In this document: positions 52,681 to 63,293 of the stretch, piece after piece
Numbering within the stretch: the first letter of the stretch is position 1
Layout: every line of letters starts with the position of its first letter
Source: Phaeosaccion multiseriatum
Taxonomy: Eukaryota; Ochrophyta, other classes
Length of the DNA stretch: 64,000 nt
NCBI GenBank assembly: GCA_965112735.1
Contig: OZ218951.1
Span: 2,914,001 to 2,978,000 of the forward strand
Reading direction: 5' to 3'
The notes under the pieces: model-generated
What the model was told of the DNA's origin: nothing
What the model saw: the letters and a program-made list of their open reading frames with translations, nothing else
Database searches by the model: none
Made by a program: the position numbers and the translations under genes

Positions 52681-55497
52681 GGAGGAGGAGGAGGAGGAGG
52701 AGGAGGAGGAGCAAGAGGAGGAGGAGGAGGAGGAGGAGAGGGGAGAAAGGACGCGTCGAAAGAGAGCGCGAAGAGAGGAGGCCTGGAACCTCCTCAAGTC
52801 GAACGAGCAAGCCCAGGCTTTCGCCCCTCCTCGGAGGGAGATGACTCCGACCGACCTTGTTCCCTTTCCCCGTTCTCCCCCTGTGGTCTCCGCCCCATAC
52901 CTTACTCTTCCGTATCCTATCCTACACAATCCTAAACAGCCCTCCTTCTCTCCTCCTCCTCCTCCTCCTCCTCCTCCTCCTCCTCCTCCTCCTCCAGTTC
53001 CTAGCGAGCGAGGACGGGGACGGCTCCTCGGCGCTCGACGTACACACCCGAGTGCTGAAGGTCTGTAAAGTGCTGTTCCGCAAGCACGCCAACAGATGCA
53101 ACGTCGGAAAGGCCGAGGCCCTCACTGTCATTGACTTACTTAAAAAGGTGCGTCAACGCCATGGAATGGGCGAACGAGGAAACCCATCTGGGAGGAGAAG
53201 CGGGGTGGGAGAGCGAGAGAGAGAGCGAGAGAGAGCGCTTGCATCTCTGTCCTTTAGAGTCGTTGTGGCATGACAGCAGGAGCATCCCCCCCCCCCCCCC
53301 CCCGCGTTTCACACTTCCCTTACTAGCCTCCTCCCCCATCTCCCTCCTCCTCCCCTCCTCCCCTCCTCCTCCTCCTCCTCCTCCTCCTCCTCCTCCTCCT
53401 CCTCCTCCTCCTCCTCCTCCTCCTCCTCCTCCTCCTCCTCCTCCTCCTCCTCCTCCTCCTCCTCCTCCTCCTCCTCCTCCTCCTCCTCCTCCTCCTCCTC
53501 CTCCTCCTCCTCCTCCTCCTCCTCCTTCTCCTCCTTCTCCTCCTCCTCCTCCTCCTCCTCTTCCTCCTCCCCTCCTCCCCTCCTCCCTCTCTCCCCCCTC
53601 AGACACCGTCCACGGAGAGCGTGTGCGAGGCTGCCAACGTGGTGCTGAACATGTGCTTTGATAAGCGCAATGTGGACCTCTTTCTGCAGCTCCAAGTGCA
53701 GGAGGCCCTCCGTCCGCTACTTGAGTCCGAAGAAGCCGCTCGCCAGGTGAGTGCCACTTCGCCACCTTGTTTAGTTTGGATTCCAGTTGGCCCATTTGTG
53801 TCTCAGTCCGTTTCAGAGTTGTGTTTTGAGTTTCACAGTTCGTCTAGTTTCAGTTTCAGTTCCGAGTCTCCCGTCTCACGTTGCCACGTTCCAATGTGAG
53901 TGTGAGTCCTCAGTGTCGATGCCCGGTACCCCCTTCCCCTTGCCACCCACCTTTCCTTCCCCTTGCCTCCCACCCCTCTTTTGCGCACTCTCTTCTGCAT
54001 GGCCTGGGCGGGCCGCTCCCTACCTTACTCTTTGTTGTTGTCCCATCCATTACCATCCATCCATTGCCCCTTCTTCTTCTTCTTCTTCTTCTTCTTCTTC
54101 TTCTTCTTCTTCTTCTTCTTCTTCTTCTTCTTCTTCTTCTTCTTCTTCTTCTTCTTCTTCTTCTTCTTCTTCTTCTTCTTCTTCTTCTTCTTCTTCTTCT
54201 TCTTCTTCTTCTTCTTCTTCTTCTTCTTCTTCTTCTTCTTCTTCTTCTTCTTCTTCTTCTTCTTCTTCTTCTTCTTCTTCTTCTTCTTCTTCTTCTTCTT
54301 CTGTGTTGTCCTGTTGTCTTGTTGTGTGTTGTCCCATCCCATCATAACGCAGGCGAGTAGTCTCGGTGCCCTCCAGAGCCTGTGCTTCGAACACGAGGGG
54401 AGGCAGGCCTTGCGCGACTGCGGCTTTGTGCCTGTCGTGGTTGGGCTCCTCACGAGCCCCAATAATAGGGTGCAGACCAGAGCCCTGGGCACTGTACACA
54501 ACATGAGGTGAGGGAGGGGAGGGAGGGAAGGGGAGGGAGGGAAGGGGAGGGAGGGAGGGAGGAGGGGGAGGGAAGGGCAGGGGAGGGGCCGGTAGGCAGG
54601 GAAGGGAGGGAGAGAGGGAGGGAGGGAAGGAAGAAGGCTGTGGGGGGGGGGGTACCTTCTCCGACCAATCTCTTCGCGTTGTGCGTTTAGCACACCGCGA
54701 GGAAATGTATTTCCACCAACCGCCTTGTCCCTCCCTCCCTACACATATACAGCTCTGACGCGCAAAGCATCAGTATCATCCGCCAGTCCGGGGCGGTACC
54801 TCCTCTGGTGAGCCTCTTGCGCTCCCCCTGTCCTGAGCTGTGCGGCAGTGCGGCAGGCACGATACAGAACCTCTCTAGAGAAGCCGCGTGTAGAGAGGTG
54901 CTGCTGGAGCACGGGGCTGTTGAGCCGCTGTCGGACTTGCTCGTGGGTACAGATGTGGCCTCACAGGTAGGGTGGGTGGGTGGGTAAGGGTATATGTGTG
55001 TATGTGTGTGTGTGTGAGGAGAGCGGGGGATTGAGAGATGGGGGGAGGGAGGGAGCGAGGAAGGGAGGGAGGGAGGGAGGGAGCGAGGAAGGGAGGGAGG
55101 GAGGGCGAGGGAGGGAGGTAGCTGGAGGGAGGGAAGCAGGGAGGGAAGGAGAGGGAAGGGAAACTCTTCAGGAAGTGGCAGCTTACTTTTCACAGCAGGG
55201 CCCTTTTTATCCCTCCGTTGCGTTGCTCAATGCACCCACGACCCATATGCCCGTGCTGTTGTTGCTGCTACTGTCGATGCTGCTCTTTTCTCGCTTGCTG
55301 CTTGTCCTGCTGTTCTTGCTGTTGCCGCCGCCGCCGCTGCTACTGCTGCAAACGTGCGGCAGATCTCCGCTGCGGGGGCTCTCCTTAACCTCGTGGGGCC
55401 CGACGTGGGGGGCGAGGAACAAGCCCTCTTCCACGGGCTCTTGGCAGACGGACTCGTGCTTGGCGCTCTGGACAGCTGCATGGGGGAGAGGGGTTGA
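52074..55497 (+). CDS. armadillo-repeat protein
   Basis: Seven exons: 52074-52143, 52446-52567, 52998-53147, 53603-53746, 54353-54507, 54753-54966 and 55363-55497 (TGA), 990 nt and 329 aa with closing phases. The protein is almost wholly helical repeat of armadillo character: ASSLGALQSLCFEHEGRQAL, CGFVPVVVGLLTS, RALGTVHNM, SGAVPPLVSLLRSPC, CGSAAGTIQNLSRE, HGAVEPLSDLLVG, QISAAGALLNLVG. Repeats align with exon boundaries. Such proteins are scaffolds or folding co-factors; no partner can be named. The acceptor of the last exon (GTGCGGCAG at 55362) was chosen because it is the one that restores the repeat frame. The two preceding introns are dominated by TCC and TTC triplet arrays. Confidence 0.88.
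52629..52741. repeat. GGA-rich purine tract in an ARM gene intron
   Basis: GGA/GGAA units on the sense strand, 60 nt past the exon 2 donor, while the other end of the same intron (52936-52997) is a TCC tract. Confidence 0.9.
53361..53526. repeat. (TCC)n array, about 55 units
   Basis: Near-perfect TCC repeats on the sense strand of ARM intron 3, flanked by further degenerate TCC to the acceptor at 53601-53602. Confidence 0.97.
54071..54301. repeat. (TTC)n array, about 77 uninterrupted units
   Basis: Perfect TTC repeat of 231 bp (GAA on the other strand) in the intron between exons 4 and 5 of the ARM gene. Confidence 0.98.
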
Positions 55498-57331
55498 TCC
55501 GGTTGGTACTATGGTGGTACAGCAGTTGGTGATACGTGATGCAGCAGTTGGCGATGCAGCAGTTGGTGGTACGGTGAGGAAACTGGAAAGGGAGGGAGCC
55601 ATGATGGAAGCGAGTTTGTTTGACTGCCGCCGCCCTTTCTCCTCTCGGAGTGACAAGACGGGACTTGTTTCCTTCCCGCCCTCCGCCCGGCCTTTCCGCC
55701 TTTGTTGCCCCTTGACCCATGCTGACTCTTTGCTGAGCAGCAGAGGGGGGGGGGGAGGGGTGGATGGACACACGTACGTATGCACCGCTGCTACGTGCGC
55801 AGTTCGGCAGTGTGGCCCTTCTTTGCGGGTATTGGAGCTGTTGGCATACGAAACCACTGGAGGACAAGTGTGTGTGTATGTGTGTGAGTGCGTGCTTGTG
55901 TGCGTGTGTGTGTGCGTCCTCAGATGTCGCGTGGCACGTGCGACATTCCATTTCGATGGCGATGACACACCTTTGTCTCTCGCTTCAGCAGAGCCAATGC
56001 ATGGGTCAAATGGCCGATGACACACCTTTGTCTCTCGCTTCAGCAGAGCCAATGCATGGGTCAAATGGCCGCCCCTCTGTGACTCTACCACATCATACTA
56101 CCCACCCCCAGGCGTGTGTGTTGTGGAGGGAGACGAGCTGGCATGGGTGCCGATTTGGGGCTTCAAAGCTTCGAGCTTCAAGCTTCGAGGTTGCCGTGCT
56201 GGTAGCTGGTAGACGAGTAAGGAAGCCGGCAACAACGCGCCGAGGGGAAGGAGCGAAGGACGATTGCTCAGTGACACGCCTGCTCGTGGGGTAGTAAGGA
56301 GGGTAGTGCAGGACCGGCTTCACTGCGCGCCTTCTCAAGCCCGCTTTTGTAAAGGGGGGAGGGGCGGCAAGGTGGGAGAGAGAAAGTCCAGAGCCGCGAC
56401 GCTGCAACTGCTGTGACTGCTGCTCAAGGCCAGCGCATTTCAGTTTCAGTGTCATTTAGTTGACCTCGATTCGATTTGAGCACATCGACATCGATGCACC
56501 CCTCCTGTGGCCTGCTGGGGGGTCGAGGTGGTGATATCGCTGTCGTCGAATCTGTGAGTGGACCCAGCCTTCTCGACATGGCCGTGGACTGCCAGTAGCT
56601 CGGTTACAGTAGGGACTCCCCGGTGAGACCCAAGACGTGGTCCTTGAGTGATGGTAGTCATGATGATGGCAGTGAATGACAGTGGTGAGGAGCCGACACA
56701 GGAGGAGGAGGAGGAGGAGGAGGAGGAGGAGGATACGTAGCAGGAGAAGCAGGAGGACGGCAGGAATGGTAGTGATGAGGAACAGGAGGAGGAGGGGAAG
56801 ACAGACGAGGTGGGTGGAGTGGGTGGAGGAGAGCGCGAGAGTCACACAAAGTCGTGGCCTGGGCAGTGCGTAGGCGCACCGAGAGGCGAGCCACGCCGAC
56901 GGGAGGAAGGGAGGGAGGGAGCACACCGACCGACTTTTTTTCCATCGAAAGGGTTGCTGTGCGGCTTTTGTAGACAAGTTGAGCAGCAGCCGAGGGTAGG
57001 ACGACGGTGCCCAAGCCAAGGGCTTCCCTCAAGGCGAGGGAGGGGGAACCCTCAAGGGGCGCAGGGGTGCTCTATCTCTCGGTCCTCTCGCAATAGGGGC
57101 AGAGAGCCGTGCGGTTTCCGAGCCGAGTGCTTCGCCGGCCGCTCTGGCTACGCGGAAGGAGGGGGGATGAGTGGGGGGATCGTGCATCTTAAGAAATGAG
57201 GGCCTTCTTCTTGATTTTGGGGGGTGGTGGTCGATACACTGGAGGAGTACATACAAGAAAAGGCGGCAGGCGGGTGCTAACTAAGACCAAAGAAGCCTAT
57301 AGTCGTACACACACACATGATGTGATTCTTG
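55498..57331. other. convergent intergenic region between the ARM and repeat-protein genes
   Basis: Contains three tandem copies of the dispersed GTTGGTGAT-type motif (55525-55575), a GT-rich stretch (55868-55915), a 55-bp tandem duplication and a GGA tract (56701-56735). No coding exon recognised. Confidence 0.5.
55961..56070. repeat. exact 55-bp tandem duplication
   Basis: The unit beginning GATGACACACCTTTGTCTCT starts at 55961 and again at 56016, with no difference seen between copies. Confidence 0.95.
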
Positions 57332-59926
57332 TCACGACCACAAGCTGGTAAACCACGCCCAAGCTCGTGCGAACACATCGCCTCCCCACCCTGGCGCTGG
57401 TGTTGGTGTGGGCGGTGGTGCCTTTGACACCGCTGTAGGAGGTATTGATGGAGGCGCAGCTGGTGTATCACCAACTGCTGCTGCTGCTGCTGTTGCTTGC
57501 GAGGGCGGGTCTATGACAGCGGAGGAGGCGATCTGGGCCTCAAGCGGGCGGGAGGGTTTTGCCTTCGTGCTCCTCCTCTTTCGACTGGCTGTTCCCTTTC
57601 TTTTCTTGGTCGTTCTCCCCATGTCGGCTTCTTCCCGTCCTTCCTTCGTCCTCCTGTCTTTGTTCTCCCGCTTAAGCCACGCTTTGAAACTGCTCGCTGA
57701 GAGCTGACTCACAGGGCGGGCGTGCTCGCTAAGCACGGGGCGAATGCCTTGCTTCTTGAGCTGCGCGAGTTTGCCCCTCATGGCCTCGACGCTGCTGCCC
57801 GCCGCCAGTAAGCGAGGAAGGTACATCCCCACTTCCCTAGGTGTGGCACCCTCCATTTCCTCAGACATGAGCTCCAAAAGCGCCTGCAACTTAGCAATTT
57901 TGACCTTTGTCAACACACTCCGCTGGCGCGCGGTGCAGAATATCTGGAGAGTCTCCGCCTCCGTCAGACCGAGCGCACGCTCAAACCAACCCATCTTCTC
58001 CTTCATCAACCCCTCCTCGCCCACCGTATCAGACAGCCACTTTTCGAACTGCGAGGCCGAGAGGGTGCAGGCAGCCCGGGCGTGCGGCTCCAGTCGCAGT
58101 GGCTGGATGCCCATGGCCCCCAGCCTGGCCAGTCGGGGCTTGACAACGCCCTCCACACTCAGATCAAAGTATCTCCCTCCATAAGCACCAACTTCCAAGC
58201 CAATATCTCGGGGCTTGCAGCCCTGCGCTTCCACGTGCTCCATCAGGACTGCCACCAGTTGTTTAATATCGTCCAGCTTGGTCGATGCCAGCTTCTTTCT
58301 ATTCGATGTGGAGCTGTTGGCTGTCATCTCATCCCAGTCGCTCTCAGACAACCCGAGCTCGCTCAGAAACCAGCTTCTCTTCGTCCTCTCTTCCTTCTGC
58401 CACGGGCTTTCCTTTGCCCTCTCTTTCTTCTTCCTCTTCTTCTTCTTCTGTCGCTTAAGCCACGCCTTGAAACTGCTCTCTGTACCATGAGTCAAGGGGC
58501 GGGCGTGCTTGCTAAGCACGGGACGAATGCCTTGCTTCTTGAGCTGCGAGAGTCTCCCCGCCATGGTGCCCTCCACGCTGTTGCCCGACAGCAAGCGAGG
58601 AAGACGCAGCCCCACTTGCCTCGGTGTGGCGCCCTCCATCTCCTGCAGCAGCAGCTTCGCTATGCTTTGCATCTTGTCTAAACTCACGCTCTGCATCCTC
58701 CGACGGCGGGAAGGGCTCTGCATCAGGCCTTCCCACTCGTGCTCCAGCAGGAAAAGCTCAGTCTGGAACCAGTCCTTCTTGGCCTGGAGCCGCGTGTCCG
58801 ATGCTTGTAGCCGCGTTCTCGTCAGAACGGCAGCGGCATTGTGCGCCACAAACAAGTCCGTCCAATCCACGCCCCATACGGGCCGAGCAGCCCCTTCCTC
58901 CTTCTCCTCCTCCTCCTGTTGCTGCTGCTGCTGCTGTTGCTGCCCCTTGAAAGACCCCAGCCGCTGCTTCACCGTTGCCTCCAGGGCCGGGCCCAGTTCC
59001 GGGCACTCCAAGACTGCCACACCTACACTCATTGGGTCCGCTCCCTCCATTTCCCGCATGAGAAGAAACACCAGAGACTGAAGCTCGGCGAAAGTGGTCA
59101 CCTCAAGCCTCCTCTTGGTATCGTGGTGCTGAAGCAGTCTCGCCCACCGCGCCTGGCTCACACCAAGCTCCTCCACAAACCACCGCCGCTTCTCCTCCCA
59201 GAACTGCTCCTCCTCCGGCGAGGGCTGTTTGGCCAACCATTTGTCAAACTGGTCATCCGTACGCTCGCCAAATACTGCTGAGGCGTGCTTGCCGAACTCC
59301 GGCGTGATGCCTCGGCGCTTTAGTCGCTCCAGTCGACCCTTGCTCTTGTTGAGGGAGGGTCTCAACACCCTCGGGAGCAGGACGCCCACCTTTCTACGCG
59401 TAGCGCCCTCCAGCTCGACCAGCATTGTGCCCACGACGGCACGAGTCTTGTCCAGAGAGGCATCGTAGACCTTGAGCCTCGCCATCGCGTCCCACTCTGC
59501 CTGCGAGAGACCCAACTCGGTCATGACGTAGGCTTTCTTCTCCAGACGCAAAGGCGTATTGCAATCACCAGAAAATATAGGTCGCTGAGTTTCAGCGGCG
59601 GACGAGCTAACCCCCCCATCGGAGTCTCTGCTGCCGCTGCTGCTCCTGCTGCTGCTGCTACTGGCACTACCACCGAAGAGGATGCTACCACCTGAGCTGT
59701 GCCTTACCCTCCTCCTGTCACTGCTGCTGTGCCTGAAGGTCTTCTCACCCCTTCTGCTCGATACGCGGCTGCTGGTGTCACTCCCTCCTTTGTCTCCATT
59801 CAAAGAGCTCTTCTGTGGAGCAGCCGGGGTGAAGCAGCGTCCCCTCCAGAGTAGGAGAAGAGAAAAAAGGGAGAAGAGGCGACGTTGCTGCTGCTGCTGC
59901 TCCTGCCAACCCCTCGCCCTCTTCAT
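57332..59926 (-). CDS. five-copy helical repeat protein, possible plastid presequence
   Basis: Single open exon of 2595 nt and 864 aa. The first true ATG is at 59926 (MKRARGWQEQQQQQ). A hydrophobic core (LFSLFSLLLLWRGRC) is followed by FTPAAPQ; Phe just after a signal-peptide core resembles the bipartite plastid presequence of heterokont algae (inference). After a Ser/Arg-rich linker come five related units of roughly 115 residues. Each has a WF-x-ELGLS-x-W start, a K-x-L-x-LL-MEGATPREVG middle and an L-x-RLKKQGIRPVLSKHARP end with FKAWLKR. The second unit is degenerate. The LPRLL-helix pattern faintly recalls mTERF-like organelle proteins, but I do not claim membership. The C-terminus is Lys-rich (KKRKGTASRKRRSTK), then Pro/Ala-rich. 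Confidence 0.85.
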   Translation of the reverse strand: MKRARGWQEQQQQQRRLFSLFSLLLLWRGRCFTPAAPQKSSLNGDKGGSDTSSRVSSRRGEKTFRHSSSDRRRVRHSSGGSILFGGSASSSSSRSSSGSRDSDGGVSSSAAETQRPIFSGDCNTPLRLEKKAYVMTELGLSQAEWDAMARLKVYDASLDKTRAVVGTMLVELEGATRRKVGVLLPRVLRPSLNKSKGRLERLKRRGITPEFGKHASAVFGERTDDQFDKWLAKQPSPEEEQFWEEKRRWFVEELGVSQARWARLLQHHDTKRRLEVTTFAELQSLVFLLMREMEGADPMSVGVAVLECPELGPALEATVKQRLGSFKGQQQQQQQQQEEEEKEEGAARPVWGVDWTDLFVAHNAAAVLTRTRLQASDTRLQAKKDWFQTELFLLEHEWEGLMQSPSRRRRMQSVSLDKMQSIAKLLLQEMEGATPRQVGLRLPRLLSGNSVEGTMAGRLSQLKKQGIRPVLSKHARPLTHGTESSFKAWLKRQKKKKRKKKERAKESPWQKEERTKRSWFLSELGLSESDWDEMTANSSTSNRKKLASTKLDDIKQLVAVLMEHVEAQGCKPRDIGLEVGAYGGRYFDLSVEGVVKPRLARLGAMGIQPLRLEPHARAACTLSASQFEKWLSDTVGEEGLMKEKMGWFERALGLTEAETLQIFCTARQRSVLTKVKIAKLQALLELMSEEMEGATPREVGMYLPRLLAAGSSVEAMRGKLAQLKKQGIRPVLSEHARPVSQLSASSFKAWLKRENKDRRTKEGREEADMGRTTKKRKGTASRKRRSTKAKPSRPLEAQIASSAVIDPPSQATAAAAAVGDTPAAPPSIPPTAVSKAPPPTPTPAPGWGGDVFARAWAWFTSLWS

Positions 59927-61135
59927 CTCCTCCACCTCCCTCAAATCGATAGGGTAGAGAGCACAGGTCCAGCTCAGGTAGTGCTCAGCGCTGGACCGCC
60001 AACACTAACACTGAAGAGGGAAATATGCACAGAGGAGGAGGAGCGAGCGAGCGACCCGGAGGATGCTTCCCCGTTCCTCACAGATGGCCGGAGAGGGTAT
60101 ACCGGAGAGCCACCATACGAGCCGGCCGTCTAGCCGTTGGTGATTTGCACGTACGCCTCCAACTGCCCATATGCCTGTCTTTTTGGTGTACGTAATGGGT
60201 TGGAGGGCCGGAGGCGCTCGGCACAACCCAAGGCCGACAGGGGACACTGCCGGAGTGGGGGAACGCGGAGACGTGGATCAATCACGTGCGGGGGGAAAGA
60301 AGGTTGTGGAAAGCCGTGCTGGAGCCGGAGACTGCCGCCGTCAAGATTCGCAAAGGACAAAGAACGATCGCGGGACCAAAGCCAACAGTGCGAACAACGC
60401 AGGTATGCGTGTGCACAAGCGTCCCCAGCACTAGAAACAGAACACACACAGAAGGAGGAGGAGGTGTAGAGGTTGTCGACCGTGGTCTACAGACGTAGTA
60501 GAGTTTGGATAAGGCCGTCACTTTTGTCTGTCTGGTGTGGGCGTAGTTGTTAGCGTGGAGTAGAAAGGGAGGAACAGCACCAGCAGAAGCAGCAGCAGCA
60601 GTAGCAGCAGCAACAGCAACAGCAGGAGGAGGTTTAGAGGTTAGTTTACCGTGGTATGCATGCGTAGCAGAGTTTGCATAAGGCTCACATTAGTCTGTTT
60701 GATGAGGTGTTTGGGCCCTGGGTGAGCGATCGAAGAGAAAAGTATGAGCAACGGCAGCAGCGGCAGAACAACAGAAGAACAGCAGGGGGCGGGGGAGGGG
60801 GTAGCCGACCATGGTCTTCGTGCGTAGTAGAGTTTGCATAACGCCGTCTCATTCTCATAAGTCTGTTTGGTGAGGCAGTTGGGCTTTGGGTGAGAGATGG
60901 GAAGAGAAACGGAGGTCCTTTGACTTAACCTGTCTTGTCCCTTTCCTCCTTGTGCCTCCCTATCCTACTCGCAACCCTTCCGGGGCTACTTGTTTGTTTC
61001 CTGCTCTGTTGTCCCGTCTCCCTCCCTCCATCTCTCTCTCCCTCCCGCCCTCCCCCCCTCCCTCTCTCCTCTCCCTCCCTCCCCCCCTCCCTCCTTGTGC
61101 CTCCCTATCACACTCACTCCCTAGGAGCTGCAAAG
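59927..61135. other. divergent intergenic region
   Basis: Promoter region for the repeat-protein gene (-) and the TPAPVEE gene (+). It contains three diverged tandem copies of a 160-170-bp unit (60450-60900) and a CT-rich stretch directly before the start at 61136. No coding exon seen. Confidence 0.55.
60450..60900. repeat. three diverged tandem copies of a 160-170-bp unit
   Basis: Each copy shares GTAG(T/C)AGAGTTTG(C/G)ATAA, starting at 60495, 60664 and 60824, followed by GTCTGT(T/C)TGGTG-like sequence and ending before a CAG-rich or AACAGAAGAACAG spacer. Confidence 0.85.
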
Positions 61136-62487
61136 ATGGGCTTGACTCGGCAGTTGCGCCTCTTCCTGACACTGTCCCTTGTGTGCGTGGCTCTCGGCAC
61201 CACCGAGACCCCAGCGCCACAGCCTGAGGACACGGAAGCACCGGCAGCTGTGGTCACACCTGCGCCTGTAGCTGCGGTCACCCCTGCGCCTGTGGCGGTG
61301 GCCACACCGGCCCCTGTAGCTGTTGAGACACCCGCCCCTGTGGCGGAGGTGGAGGAAACCCCCGCCCCTGTGGAAGAGACCCCCGCCCCTGTGGAAGAGA
61401 CTCCCGCCCCCGTGGCGGAGGTGGAGGAAACCCCCGCCCCTGTGGAAGAGACTCCGGCCCCTGTGGAAGAGACTCCGGCCCCTGTAGCTGTTGAGACTCC
61501 CGCCCCTGTGGCGGAGGTGGAGGAAACCCCCGCCCCTGTGGAAGAGACACCCGCCCCTGTGGCGGAGGTGGAAGAGACCCCCGCCCCTGTAGAAGATACC
61601 CCCGCCCCTGTAGAAGATACCCCCGCCCCTGTGGAAGAGACTCCTGCCCCTGTGGAGGAGACTCCTGCCCCTGTGGAAGAGACCCCCGCCCCTGTGGAAG
61701 AGACTCCCGCCCCTGTGGAAGAGACCCCTGCCCCTGTGGCACCGACGCCAGCGCCAGGAGGGGTGGAGGCACCGGGTGACAGAGATGGCGACGGGCTGCT
61801 GAATGTTGCAGGTAACTTGTGACTTGCATTGGTGGCGCCGCCGTTGTTGGTCTGGCCAACGCGCTGCCGTTCTTGTTCGTTCCCCGCAAATGCGACAGTC
61901 CCCCCCCCTCCTTCTCCTCCTCCTCCTCCTCCTCCTCCTCCTCCTCCTCCTCCTCCTCCTCCTCCTCCTTCTCCTCCTCCTCCTCCTCCTCCTCCTTTTC
62001 CTCCTCCTCCTCCTCCTCCTCCTCCTCCTCCTCCTCCTCCTCCATCCTCCTCCTCCTCCTTTACCTGCCCATGGCACTGCTGAACTTGTACCCTGCTACT
62101 CCCACGACGCCTCCTTGCCGCGCTCCTTCTCTCCTACCGCCAGAGATAAACGGAGTAATGATTGTGCGGGATCCGAACGGTGCGTAAGCGGTATATTGAC
62201 TGAAAGGAAGCAACCCATGTCTTCCGTAAGGGTGTGTGGGTGCGTGTGGGAATACGAGGGTGGAAAGAAGTCATTATTCTTTCCTTGCACACGATGCGGT
62301 GCAGGTTGGCCCCTGTGTCCGAAGGCGCTGTCTTTCGTATCGCCTCATTATCGGCTTCAGGCGCGAGACGCGCCCCTTCACTCTCTTCCCACCCTCGACT
62401 TCTCAAGAAGAAGACCCCCTCCCCCCTTGCTCTTACTTATTCGCCTCTCACCCAACAATACTTATCCCCTTCTCCTCTTGCTCCTGC

Positions 62488-62531
<44 letters not shown>

Positions 62532-63293
62532 GGTCGCGCTTGGTGTACTCTGCTTATCTCGCCCTCCCGCTTCTTTCTCCTCTTGGCTCCTGCCTCCCTC
62601 CCCCCCCCCCCCTCCCCCATTCCCCCGTCCCTTCTTTCAGTGTGCACTCAGTTCGTCAACGCGCATTTGCAGGACGGCGTGCAGAACAGTGACGTCATCC
62701 TCGTGCTCACGCCATACCTCGAGCCAGGGGGAAACCTCAGCGATACGCATGGATGCTGGCTCAAGTCAAACTCTAGAAGGTTCTGCTCACCCCTGTGCAA
62801 CAAGCTAGGCGAGGGCAATGATCTTAACACGCTCAACTACGTAACGGAGTGGGCCATTGACCATTGCACAGAGCAGAATCTGCCTTGCAACTACTCGGGC
62901 CCTATCCTGCCAGGGTCATGGGAGGACAATATTTTCCAACCGGAGCAGAACGAGACCAACATTGTCGAGTTTTGGCAACAGTGGCAGGAGGACAATCCGC
63001 CAACCATGACTCCCACACAAGCACCCCTTGCGGAGGGAGACACGTTTGCTCCGACACTGCCACCCTTGGCGGACGGAGAGACGTTTGCGCCGACGGAGAA
63101 TGCGAATTCAACCTCGAGGAATGGAGGCGGTGGAAGGGGAGGAGGCGGTATCGACCTTCAGGTGTTGGCGATCATCGCTGGCATTGTTGCCGTCTTGATT
63201 GCCGTTTGTGTGGTGCGGAAGCGCGCTTCAAACAAAAGGAGCGCCGGCAATGACGCTGCAGATGCTGCTGTCGCACGGGGGGGCGTCGTATAG
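61136..63293 (+). CDS. type I membrane protein with TPAPVEE-repeat stalk
   Basis: Three exons: 61136-61811, 62144-62179 (36 nt) and 62641-63293 (TAG), 1365 nt and 454 aa with phase-1 introns. A signal peptide (MGLTRQLRLFLTLSLVCVAL) is followed by about 180 residues of TPAPVEE and TPAPVAEVEE repeats. Next is a folded segment with about seven cysteines (TQFVNAHLQDGV, THGCWLKSNSRRFCSPLC, HCTEQNLPCNYSG) and sequons NLS, NYS, NET and NST. A second short Thr/Pro linker, a poly-Gly patch, one membrane helix (LQVLAIIAGIVAVLIAVCVV) and a short basic cytoplasmic tail (RKRASNKR) complete it. I do not recognise the ectodomain. A cell-surface or wall-linked protein with an extended, probably O-glycosylated stalk is inferred. 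Confidence 0.9.
61330..61740. repeat. coding minisatellite of the TPAPVEE stalk
   Basis: Tandem 21-bp units (ACCCCCGCCCCTGTGGAAGA type) with 30-bp variants that add GCGGAGGTG. Copy-to-copy differences are mostly synonymous third positions. Confidence 0.95.
61914..62060. repeat. (TCC)n array in TPAPVEE intron 1
   Basis: About 47 TCC units with a few TTC and TTT interruptions, on the sense strand. Confidence 0.97.
62489..62532. repeat. (TTG)n triplet tract in TPAPVEE intron 2
   Basis: About 14 TTG units, perfect. Confidence 0.95.

Noticed and set aside
53136-54693. Long open frames of poly-Pro, poly-Gly, poly-Glu, poly-Lys, poly-Phe and poly-Leu
   Set aside because: They are products of the TCC and TTC arrays read in all six frames; the ARM exons lie between them in a different, conserved frame.
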